This document shows, piece by piece, positions 25,889 to 33,607 of a stretch of DNA of 64,000 nt. Under the pieces are notes generated by a model. It worked only from the letters and a program-made list of their open reading frames with translations, was not told the origin of the DNA and ran no database searches. How positions within the stretch are numbered: the first letter of the stretch is position 1; every line of letters begins with the position of its first letter. Source of the stretch: Chishuiella changwenlii (GTDB lineage: Bacteria; Bacteroidota; Bacteroidia; Flavobacteriales; Weeksellaceae); the NCBI RefSeq assembly GCF_900142565.1, contig NZ_FRBH01000004.1, forward strand, positions 186,001 to 250,000. The letters run 5' to 3'. The position numbers were made by a program, and so were the translations under genes.

Positions 25889-27460
25889 TTAATGTCCTGC
25901 ACTAATTACTTTACCTGCTCCTTTCTTAATAAAGAATAAGATAAATGGAATACAAATAAGGAACATTACACCTAAATATAAGAATACATCCATATAAGTA
26001 AGAACTGTTGCTTGTTTTGTAACTTGCATATCTAACAAGTTATAAGCTTTATTTAACGCCTCATTTGGTGCAAATCCTTTTCCTATAAAACTCATTTTCA
26101 TTTGTTCTATATAACTTTGAACATCATAATCTGAGCTATCTAAATGTGTCACTAAATTTTTACGATGATCTACAGTCCAACGTGAAATAAATGTTGTGAT
26201 AATTGCAATACCAAAAGATCCTCCTAATTGTCTCATCATTCCTGTAAAAGCAGCTCCTTCTCCAATTTGCTGTCCTTTTAGACTAGAAAGAGATAAAGTT
26301 GTAATTGGTACAAACAATAATCCTAAACCTACTCCACGAACAACTAATGGCCAAAAGAAATGTTCTGATCCTGTATCTGGTGTTAAAATATTATAAGACC
26401 ATAAACTGTAACAAAAGAATACAAAAAATCCTCCTGCTACTAAATATTTCGGTTCAAAACCTCTTTGTAATAATGTACCAATAATTGGCATCATAAAGGC
26501 TGTCATTATAGATGATGGAATTAATAGTAAACCTGCATCTGTTGCTGTCCAACCTAAAATAGATTGTGTATAAATCGGAATAACGAATGTAGAGCCATAA
26601 AGTCCAAATCCTAAGACAAAGGATAATATTGTTCCTATTGCAAGATTATTATCTTTTAATACTTTTAAGTTTACAATTGGATGAGCAAAAACCATCTCTC
26701 GCCATATAAATAAAATAAAACCAAAGAAACTTGTAATACTTAATGTAACAATCGTGCTATCCGAAAACCAATCATCTTGTTGCCCATGTTCTAATACATA
26801 TTGTAAAGATCCTACTGCAATTGCTAATAAAATAATTCCTAGAAAATCGACTTGACTAAGTTTTGATTTCTCAGCATATTTTGGACTTTTTACAAACGAA
26901 ATAGCCAATAACGTAGCTATAATTCCAATCGGAATATTAATATAAAATATATAAGGCCAAGACCAATTATCTATAATATAACCACCTAATGGTGGGCCAA
27001 GTGTTGGTCCAACAATAACACCCATCCCATAAATAGCTTGGGCTAAACCACGTTTTTCTGGCGGATAACTTTCTGTAATAATTGTTTGAGAAGTTACCAA
27101 TAAAGCTCCACCTCCTAGTCCTTGTATAAAGCGGAATAAAATAATTTCCCACAAGGTTGTCGCATTTCCACAAAGAAATGAGGATATTGTAAATATGATA
27201 ATAGACGCCGCAAAATAATTTCTTCTACCAAATTGCTGAGAAAGCCAACTTGTCATTGGAACAACAATTACATTGGCAATTGCATAAGCAGTAACTACCC
27301 AAGCAATATCTGTTAAAGAAACACCTAAACTACCTTTCATGTCATTCATGGCTACATTAACAATTGTAGTATCTACAATTTCTAATAACGCACACATAAT
27401 GGCAGTAATCGTTAGTATTACACGTTTTGCACCATATTCAACTAAATTATTATCTTCCAT
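25889..27460 (-). CDS. emrB: MFS multidrug exporter, DHA2 family (EmrB/QacA type)
   Basis: 523 residues with fourteen predicted membrane helices. DHA2 signatures visible: LEIVDTTIVNVAM in helix 1, SWLSQQFGRRNYF (motif A) after helix 2, RFIQGLGGGALLVTSQ in helix 4 and the motif C-like GVIVGPTLGPPLGGYI in helix 5. It is the last gene of tetR-tolC-emrA-emrB and would be the inner-membrane proton-driven pump of a tripartite efflux system. Substrate range is not predictable from sequence. Confidence 0.93.
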   Translation of the reverse strand: MEDNNLVEYGAKRVILTITAIMCALLEIVDTTIVNVAMNDMKGSLGVSLTDIAWVVTAYAIANVIVVPMTSWLSQQFGRRNYFAASIIIFTISSFLCGNATTLWEIILFRFIQGLGGGALLVTSQTIITESYPPEKRGLAQAIYGMGVIVGPTLGPPLGGYIIDNWSWPYIFYINIPIGIIATLLAISFVKSPKYAEKSKLSQVDFLGIILLAIAVGSLQYVLEHGQQDDWFSDSTIVTLSITSFFGFILFIWREMVFAHPIVNLKVLKDNNLAIGTILSFVLGFGLYGSTFVIPIYTQSILGWTATDAGLLLIPSSIMTAFMMPIIGTLLQRGFEPKYLVAGGFFVFFCYSLWSYNILTPDTGSEHFFWPLVVRGVGLGLLFVPITTLSLSSLKGQQIGEGAAFTGMMRQLGGSFGIAIITTFISRWTVDHRKNLVTHLDSSDYDVQSYIEQMKMSFIGKGFAPNEALNKAYNLLDMQVTKQATVLTYMDVFLYLGVMFLICIPFILFFIKKGAGKVISAGH

Positions 27461-27506
27461 AATATTTTTTGAATAAGAGCCTCTTTAAACAAGGCTCTAT
27501 GGTTGA

Positions 27507-28700
27507 TTATTTTTCTGTTGAGTTTGATTTTATAAGGATATCAGCCTCTACATTCATACCTGGACGAATTAGTTTTAACATTTCGTCGTTTTTATCAACA
27601 AACTCAATTTTAATTGGTAAACGTTGAACTGTTTTAACAAAGTTACCAGAAGCATTGTCTGGAGGTAATAATGCGAATTTAGCTCCTGTTGCTGGAGATA
27701 AAGACGTTACTTTTGCTTTAAACTCATGATGAGGATATGCATCTACTTTTATAACCGCATCCTGCCCTACTCTAATTTTCTCTAATTGAGTTTCTTTATA
27801 ATTAGCAACAATCCAAAGATTATTTACTTTAACTATATTAAATAACGATTGACCAGCTTGTACTAATTGACCTGGTTGTAAATTAATTTTAGAAACTTGT
27901 CCATCTTCTGCCGCAATTACATACGTATAAGACAAGAATAATTTAGCATTATCTATATTCGTTTTGCTTTGACCAATTGTAGCTTCAGCAATTTTTATTT
28001 GAGCTCTAGAAGCATCTGCTTGTGCTTTAGATGTATTAACTTGTTTAGCTGTAGCTTGTGCTTGTTTAGAAGTAGCAGCATATTGAGCTTTTGCAACACC
28101 TAATTGTTCTTGTACAACACGTAATTGTTTATCTGCAGTTTCTTTTGCAGCTAAAGCTTGTTCATACTGTTGTTTAGTAATAGATTGATTTTGGTATAAT
28201 TTATTGTATCTATCAAAATCATTATTTGTTCTCCAAACTTGTACTTTTGCAGCTTCTACATTTGCTTGTGCTGTATTAATATTTGCTTGTGCTGTTTCTA
28301 TTGTTGTATTTGCAGCAACTGCACCAGCTTCAGAAACTCCAATAGAAGCACCCGCTGTTGTAACACCTGCATTGGCAACTCCCAATTGTCCTTCTGCTTG
28401 TAACAAAGCATCATTAGATTGTTGTAATTTTAACGCAAATTCAGATCCATCTAAAACAACTAACGTATCTCCTTTATGAACCATTTGGTTATCTTCAACT
28501 AAAATTTTCTGAATGTAACCAGAAACTTTAGGAATTACAGGTGTTATTTTTGCTTCTACCTGTGCATCGTCTGTAGTTTCGTGAGCTAATCCATGTAAAT
28601 ATTTATAAACTCCATATCCTCCACCAAGAATAACAAGAGCTCCTAGAATAATAATAAACTTTATGTTTATCTTTTTCTTTTGTTGATTATTTTCTTCCAT
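27507..28700 (-). CDS. emrA: Membrane fusion protein, HlyD/EmrA family
   Basis: 397 residues: a Lys-rich cytoplasmic start, one membrane anchor (about 13-31), biotinyl-lipoyl half-motifs (TPVIPKVSGYIQKILVEDNQMVHKGDTLVVLD and AAEDGQVSKINLQPGQLVQAGQSLF) flanking a long Ala/Gln-rich coiled-coil hairpin (about 85-250), and a C-terminal beta-barrel (VDAYPHHEFKAKVTSLSP). This is the periplasmic adaptor bridging EmrB and TolC. Gap of 46 bp to emrB and 12 bp from the tolC stop: one operon. Confidence 0.93.
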   Translation of the reverse strand: MEENNQQKKKINIKFIIILGALVILGGGYGVYKYLHGLAHETTDDAQVEAKITPVIPKVSGYIQKILVEDNQMVHKGDTLVVLDGSEFALKLQQSNDALLQAEGQLGVANAGVTTAGASIGVSEAGAVAANTTIETAQANINTAQANVEAAKVQVWRTNNDFDRYNKLYQNQSITKQQYEQALAAKETADKQLRVVQEQLGVAKAQYAATSKQAQATAKQVNTSKAQADASRAQIKIAEATIGQSKTNIDNAKLFLSYTYVIAAEDGQVSKINLQPGQLVQAGQSLFNIVKVNNLWIVANYKETQLEKIRVGQDAVIKVDAYPHHEFKAKVTSLSPATGAKFALLPPDNASGNFVKTVQRLPIKIEFVDKNDEMLKLIRPGMNVEADILIKSNSTEK

Positions 28701-28712
28701 TTTATGCGTGTC

Positions 28713-30014
28713 TTATTGTATATTTTCTAATAAAATTCCTGTTGTATAATAGTATTCGTAAATTGATAATTGCTCATCAGCATCACCAACTACTTGGTTT
28801 ATTTTAGCTTGTAATTGTTCAACATCTGCTATTAATAAATCATTCGTATCAGCTAAACCATTTTCGTTTTTGTCTTTTACAATACGATAATTTTCATTCG
28901 CTTGTTCTACAGCTTCTTTGTAAACTAAATTTTTCTTTTTTGCTAAATCATATTTCTGATAAGCTTCATTCATCTCAACCTTTGCGTTATCTATTGTAGT
29001 TTCTCTTTGTAACTCATTTTCTAACTTCTGAGATTTAGCAATATCAACTTCTGCTTTGTTTTTATACAAAGAAGATAAATCATACTTTAATCCTACTCCA
29101 ACATTTGTAGCATTAGTAACAGATGCTAATTTATCAATCTCCATTGCTATGTATCCAGCAGAAAGAGATAATTGAGGATAATAAGCCGAACGAGCAATTT
29201 TTATTTGATTATCTACAATTTGTTCTTTTACATCAAAGCTTTTTACATCTTTTCTGTTTTGATAGTTTTGAGTATTCTGATCGATACTTGTTAAACCGTC
29301 TATATTTTCTACATGAACAACTTTATTTTCATCTTGTCCTGTTAAAATATTTAATCTGTAATTGATATTCTTGTATTGAGTTTCTGCTTCTTCAATCGCT
29401 ATTTTCACATTAGAAGCTTGCAATTTTGCTCTTAATAAATCATTTCTAGGAATAATTCCATTATCTAAGAAATTCTGAAAATCTTTTACACGTTGATTTG
29501 CTCTTACTAAGTTTTCATTTAAAACTTCTATTGAGCGTTGTGTTTTATATAATCCGAAGTAAAAATTAATAGCTTGCCAAGCAACACTTTCTTTTGTTGC
29601 TTCAATTTCTAGGTTAGATAAATCAACCATTAATTCGCTATTCTTTACTGCGTTTTTTATTTTAAAACCACCAAAAACAGGAACAGATGCATTTGCTTGT
29701 CCAAAAAGTAAATGACTTGGTTCAATCGCATTTCCACTTCCATTACCAGAATTTTGTGTTGGTAATTTTAAATCTACATTTGTTGTTGGAAACAAATGCA
29801 TGTATTGCCCACTTAATGAGATGTTTGGTAGACGATTATTTTTTGCACTTTGTACTTTATACTCACTAGTACTTTTAGTTGCTTCAGCAACTTTTACAGA
29901 TTTATTATTCTGTAAACTTTGTTGAATAACTTCTTGTAACGACACATTATTTTCCTGTGCATGAGCTAAAGATGCAATAACCAAACAAATCGGGAAGAAA
30001 AATTTATTTTTCAT
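28713..30014 (-). CDS. tolC: TolC-family outer-membrane efflux protein
   Basis: 433 residues with signal peptide (ending LAHAQ), then the duplicated OEP domains with long alpha-helical barrel segments (KSVKVAEATKSTSEYKVQSAKNNRLPNISLSGQYMH; EQIVDNQIKIARSAYYPQLSLSAGY). Forms the outer-membrane channel for the EmrAB pair encoded downstream. Its ATG overlaps the end of the tetR gene by 11 bp, indicating translational coupling. Confidence 0.93.
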   Translation of the reverse strand: MKNKFFFPICLVIASLAHAQENNVSLQEVIQQSLQNNKSVKVAEATKSTSEYKVQSAKNNRLPNISLSGQYMHLFPTTNVDLKLPTQNSGNGSGNAIEPSHLLFGQANASVPVFGGFKIKNAVKNSELMVDLSNLEIEATKESVAWQAINFYFGLYKTQRSIEVLNENLVRANQRVKDFQNFLDNGIIPRNDLLRAKLQASNVKIAIEEAETQYKNINYRLNILTGQDENKVVHVENIDGLTSIDQNTQNYQNRKDVKSFDVKEQIVDNQIKIARSAYYPQLSLSAGYIAMEIDKLASVTNATNVGVGLKYDLSSLYKNKAEVDIAKSQKLENELQRETTIDNAKVEMNEAYQKYDLAKKKNLVYKEAVEQANENYRIVKDKNENGLADTNDLLIADVEQLQAKINQVVGDADEQLSIYEYYYTTGILLENIQ

Positions 30015-30633
30015 CGTATTGTATAATTGCTTTTAAAGAATCTATTAAATAAGGATAATATTCTGCATGAACATATTTTGCAAACTCTTCATGCGTTTTT
30101 AATCCCCATTGTTTTAAGTATATTTTTTCATTTAGTATTAAATAAGATGTTCCACCAATTACAACCATTATTACGGCTTCTGCTGGAACTTTTCTTTTAA
30201 ATTCTCCTTTTTCATAACCTTCATTTATAATTTGATTGATATAAAAAAGGTTTTTTAATTTTAATTCGTGTACTTTTTCTTCTATATCAGATATAGATTC
30301 ACGTTTAGAAAACTCTCTTACCATGATTCGGTGGAATTCTGGTTTTTCTAAAATTCTATCTAAATATGATCTCAATACTTCTCTCAACTTCTCGAAAGAT
30401 GTCATTGTTGTATTTTGAATAATTTGTTCTAATTGTGAATGAAAACTTTTTATTCTGTAACCAAACAAATGATCAACTAGCTTTTCTTTAGATCCGAAGT
30501 AATAACTAATCATCGCTATGTTAATCTTTGCTTCTTTTGCTATTTCTCTTACACTTGCTGCATCAATTCCTCTTTTGGCAAAAATTTTTTCAGCGGCTTG
30601 TAAAATAGCTATTTGTTTTTCAGATAATTCCAT
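30004..30633 (-). CDS. TetR/AcrR-family repressor of the efflux operon
   Basis: 209 residues from the ATG at 30633 (MELSEKQIAILQAAEKIFAKRG). The TetR helix-turn-helix is clear at about 18-48 (DAASVREIAKEAKINIAMISYYFGSKEKL), followed by an all-helical ligand-binding domain. An in-frame ATG at 30666 would start within the -7 promoter element, so it is rejected. As first gene of tetR-tolC-emrA-emrB it probably autoregulates the operon; an inverted repeat overlapping the promoter is a likely binding site. Confidence 0.92.
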   Translation of the reverse strand: MELSEKQIAILQAAEKIFAKRGIDAASVREIAKEAKINIAMISYYFGSKEKLVDHLFGYRIKSFHSQLEQIIQNTTMTSFEKLREVLRSYLDRILEKPEFHRIMVREFSKRESISDIEEKVHELKLKNLFYINQIINEGYEKGEFKRKVPAEAVIMVVIGGTSYLILNEKIYLKQWGLKTHEEFAKYVHAEYYPYLIDSLKAIIQYDEK

Positions 30634-30653
30634 AGTTTTTAAAATTGACGATG

Positions 30654-30661
30654 CAAAGTTA
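30654..30661 (-). promoter_or_regulatory. -7 element (TAACTTTG) for tetR-tolC-emrAB
   Basis: Minus-strand TAACTTTG fits TAnnTTTG and lies 20 bp before the tetR ATG. Confidence 0.6.
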
Positions 30662-30674
30662 AACAAACGTTTAA
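30659..30674. promoter_or_regulatory. TetR operator candidate (inverted repeat)
   Basis: TTAAACAAACGTTTAA is a perfect 6-4-6 inverted repeat that overlaps the upstream edge of the -7 element of the efflux operon, the expected place for repression by the TetR protein encoded first in the operon. Confidence 0.5.
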
Positions 30675-30740
30675 TTAATTTAAAATTTTTTAAGTATTTA
30701 TTTTTAAAATATTTTCTAAATAAGTTTTTACTTTTAATTT

Positions 30741-32012
30741 ATGAAAGAGTTTTTTTTGCATTATATATGGAAGTTTAACCTGTTTTCTAGGGAAGATTTA
30801 CAGACTTTTCATGGAGATTTCCTTGATATTTTAAAAGTAGGAAAGATCAATTCTAATGCTGGACCAGATTTTACAGAAGCAGAAATTATAATTGGTGATA
30901 AACTTTGGATTGGCTCTGTAGAAATGCACGTTAATTCTTCTGATTGGAATTTACATCAACATACTGATAATTTAGCTTATCAAAATGTCATCTTACATGT
31001 GGTATGGAATCATGATTGCGAAATAGATATCCTTAGACAACGAAATGTTCAAACCTTAATTCTACAAGATTTCGTTAAACCAGAAATTGTCTTTAATTAT
31101 CAAAATATTATTCAATCTAAAATAAAACTTATCCATTGCGAAAATTTATTATCTGAAATAGATTTAAATCAGTTTTCTTTTTGGTTTGAACGCTTGTTAA
31201 TTGAACGTTTTGAAGAAAAAACAACTGTTATTTTAGACGTTTTAGCCAAGAATAAAAATAATTGGGAAGAAACATTATTTAAAAGTCTAGCTACAAATTT
31301 TGGTTTAAAAGTTAATGTAGAAGCTTTCGAAATTTGGTCGAATTCTTTTGATTTTAAAATCTTACAAAAAATACAATTTAATCCTCTAAAAGTTGAAGCT
31401 TTATTTTTTGGTCAAGCAGGATTTTTAGAAGATAATATCGAAAATGATTATTATAAAGTATTAAAAACAGAATACCATTTCCTAAAAAATAAATATAAAT
31501 TAGAAGCTGTTTCAAATCAAATTTTTAGATTTTCTAAAATGCGACCAATTGGTTTTCCTACAATTCGGTTAGCTCAATTGTCAGCTATTTACTCTAATTA
31601 TCAAAACTTATTTTCGTTAATAATTAAGCAAAATGATTTGAAATCATTTTATCAAACTTTCGAAAAAATACAATTAAATCCATTTTGGGAAAATCATTAT
31701 ACATTTAAAAATGAGTCGAAGTTTCTTATTAAAACGATATCAAAAGATAAAATTAATAATCTTTTAATCAATACAATTATTCCTTTACGATATGCATACG
31801 AAAGAAGTAATGATGAGGTAGAAATAGACTTTTACTTAGAATTATTAGATCAAATAAAAGCAGAAAGTAATTCCATTTTAGATGAATATGAAAGAATTGG
31901 GTTTAAAAATAAATCGGCAAAAGATTCTCAACAATTAATTCAACTGAAAAAAAGATATTGCTCCGAAAAAAAATGTTTAAATTGCGCTATCGGACATCAA
32001 ATTTTACGATAA
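30741..32012 (+). CDS. DUF2851 family protein
   Basis: 423 residues. The N-terminus (FFLHYIWKFNLF, NAGPDFTEAEIIIGDKLWIGSVEMHVNSSDW and YQNVILHVVWNHD) matches DUF2851, whose arrangement of acidic and aromatic residues resembles a nuclease-like core, although activity has not been shown to my knowledge. The C-terminus ends with a cysteine cluster CSEKKCLNCAIGHQIL, possibly a metal site. Divergent from tetR; the PspC-like gene follows after three bases, so the two form an operon. Confidence 0.85.
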   Translation: MKEFFLHYIWKFNLFSREDLQTFHGDFLDILKVGKINSNAGPDFTEAEIIIGDKLWIGSVEMHVNSSDWNLHQHTDNLAYQNVILHVVWNHDCEIDILRQRNVQTLILQDFVKPEIVFNYQNIIQSKIKLIHCENLLSEIDLNQFSFWFERLLIERFEEKTTVILDVLAKNKNNWEETLFKSLATNFGLKVNVEAFEIWSNSFDFKILQKIQFNPLKVEALFFGQAGFLEDNIENDYYKVLKTEYHFLKNKYKLEAVSNQIFRFSKMRPIGFPTIRLAQLSAIYSNYQNLFSLIIKQNDLKSFYQTFEKIQLNPFWENHYTFKNESKFLIKTISKDKINNLLINTIIPLRYAYERSNDEVEIDFYLELLDQIKAESNSILDEYERIGFKNKSAKDSQQLIQLKKRYCSEKKCLNCAIGHQILR

Positions 32013-32015
32013 AAA

Positions 32016-32237
32016 ATGAAAGATCAAATTAGAAACTTTACCGAAACTGAATGGTTTAATGTTATTTCTAGATTCGCAGATAAACTGGGAGTTAGAGTTT
32101 CTATGCTACGATTAATTTTTATTTATTTATCATTTGCCACATTCGGTTTAGCGTTTGTTGGATACTTCATGATGTTATTCTTTTTTTGGGTAAAAGATTG
32201 TTTTATTATCAAAAGAAAATCTGTCTTTGATTTATAA
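32016..32237 (+). CDS. PspC-like small membrane protein
   Basis: 73 residues with the PspC pattern: a short amphipathic N-terminus (FNVISRFADKLGVRVSMLRLIFIYL) and one hydrophobic hairpin or two helices (about 33-60). Only three bases after the DUF2851 stop. PspC proteins take part in envelope stress signalling in other bacteria, but no pspA is visible here and the C-terminal part is minimal; role unknown. Confidence 0.75.
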   Translation: MKDQIRNFTETEWFNVISRFADKLGVRVSMLRLIFIYLSFATFGLAFVGYFMMLFFFWVKDCFIIKRKSVFDL

Positions 32238-32369
32238 AAAACAATTACAAATATTTAAAACCTTTTCTTTATTTTTTTGTTCATAACTTGCTAAATATTT
32301 GACAGTTATATTACTATTTTTAGTAATAAAGACATTTGCATTGTTGCTCTCTATAAATACCTAAATGCA

Positions 32370-33509
32370 ATGAAATATTTAAAAAAGTCATTTTTTTATC
32401 TCAATAAATCACAACGATTTGGTTTGTATTTATTGTTTGTTTTAATTATTTTATTTGAAATTTTTCAGAATTTTTCATTTAAAAAACAGCTATTTGAATT
32501 AAATGAAGCTGACAGAATTTTATTGGCTGAGTACAAAGATAAACCTCAATCAAGTTATAAAGATTCTATTGAATCATTTAATCCGAATGACTATTCTAAA
32601 GATGATTGGATTAAATTAGGTTTTTCTGCCAAACAAGCTGACGTTATATTAAAATATAAACAAATTGTTGGAGGAGAGTTCACATCAAAAGAGCAACTGA
32701 AAAAATGTTATGTGATTGATGATGCTAAATATTTAGAATTAGAACCTTATTTATTTCTACCCAATCAAGCTGTAAAAAGTAATGAAGTTAATTCAAATAA
32801 TAAATCAGTAAAAGTTTATAAAAATTTTAATCCAAATGATTTACCTCAACAAGGTTGGGAAAAATTAGGCTTCTCTACTAAACAGGCAGAGGTTATAATG
32901 AAATATAAACAAATTGTTGGAGGAAAATTTACCAGTAAAGAACAATTGAGAAAGTGTTATGTGATTGATGATACTAAATATGCAGAAATGCATACCTATA
33001 TTCTATTACCAAATAAATCTAAACAAGATATAAAGCTTGATAAAAAACAAGCTAATCAACCTATAATTTATAAGAGATTTGATCCGAATGATTTTTCGAT
33101 AAAAGATTGGAAAAACATTGGTTTTTCTTCTAAACAAGCGGAATCTATACTTAATTATAAAAAAATATTAGGAGGCAGATTTAAATCGAAAGATCAATTA
33201 CGAAAATGTTATATGATTTCTGATGAGAAGTTTCTAGAAATGGAACCATATTTATTTTTCTCTGATATTAAACCTATTGAAGAAAATGAAATTGTTAAGC
33301 AGAAAGTTAATTTAACCGAGAAGTTTAATCCAAATGATTTAACAAGAGATGAATGGCTGAAATTAGGATTTACAGAAAAACAAGTGAATACAATATTTAA
33401 TTATAAGAAATCCTTAGGTGGAAAATTCAATATAAAAACGCTAAAAAAATGTTATGCAATTAGCGACGAAAAATACAAAGAAATACAGCCTTTTTTAATT
33501 TTCGATTAA
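32370..33509 (+). CDS. Membrane-anchored protein with four helix-hairpin-helix repeats
   Basis: 379 residues. One membrane helix near 18-35, then four tandem repeats of about 70-75 residues (starting near 68, 150, 231 and 310), each reading F-N/D-PND, W-x-x-L/I-GF, KQ, YK, GG-x-F, KKCY or RKCY, then a Y/F-x-E-x-x-P/T end. This is the ComEA-type helix-hairpin-helix (HHH_3) fold, which binds DNA backbone non-specifically. The domain is probably periplasmic, suggesting extracellular DNA binding, but no other competence gene is nearby. Repeats 1 and 2 are nearly identical in places, pointing to recent internal duplication. Confidence 0.85.
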   Translation: MKYLKKSFFYLNKSQRFGLYLLFVLIILFEIFQNFSFKKQLFELNEADRILLAEYKDKPQSSYKDSIESFNPNDYSKDDWIKLGFSAKQADVILKYKQIVGGEFTSKEQLKKCYVIDDAKYLELEPYLFLPNQAVKSNEVNSNNKSVKVYKNFNPNDLPQQGWEKLGFSTKQAEVIMKYKQIVGGKFTSKEQLRKCYVIDDTKYAEMHTYILLPNKSKQDIKLDKKQANQPIIYKRFDPNDFSIKDWKNIGFSSKQAESILNYKKILGGRFKSKDQLRKCYMISDEKFLEMEPYLFFSDIKPIEENEIVKQKVNLTEKFNPNDLTRDEWLKLGFTEKQVNTIFNYKKSLGGKFNIKTLKKCYAISDEKYKEIQPFLIFD

Positions 33510-33541
33510 GGAAGTAAGTTCATTCATGGTTTAGTTATTTA

Positions 33542-33579
33542 AATAAACGCGTAATAGATTTTTCTAGAACGCGTTTATT
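33542..33579. terminator. Terminator between the HhH protein and M16 peptidase genes
   Basis: AATAAACGCGT pairs with ACGCGTTTATT, with further inner pairing TAGA/TCTA, between convergent genes. Confidence 0.75.
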
Positions 33580-33607
33580 ATTTTTATAAAGTTATAAGAT
33601 TTTAATT

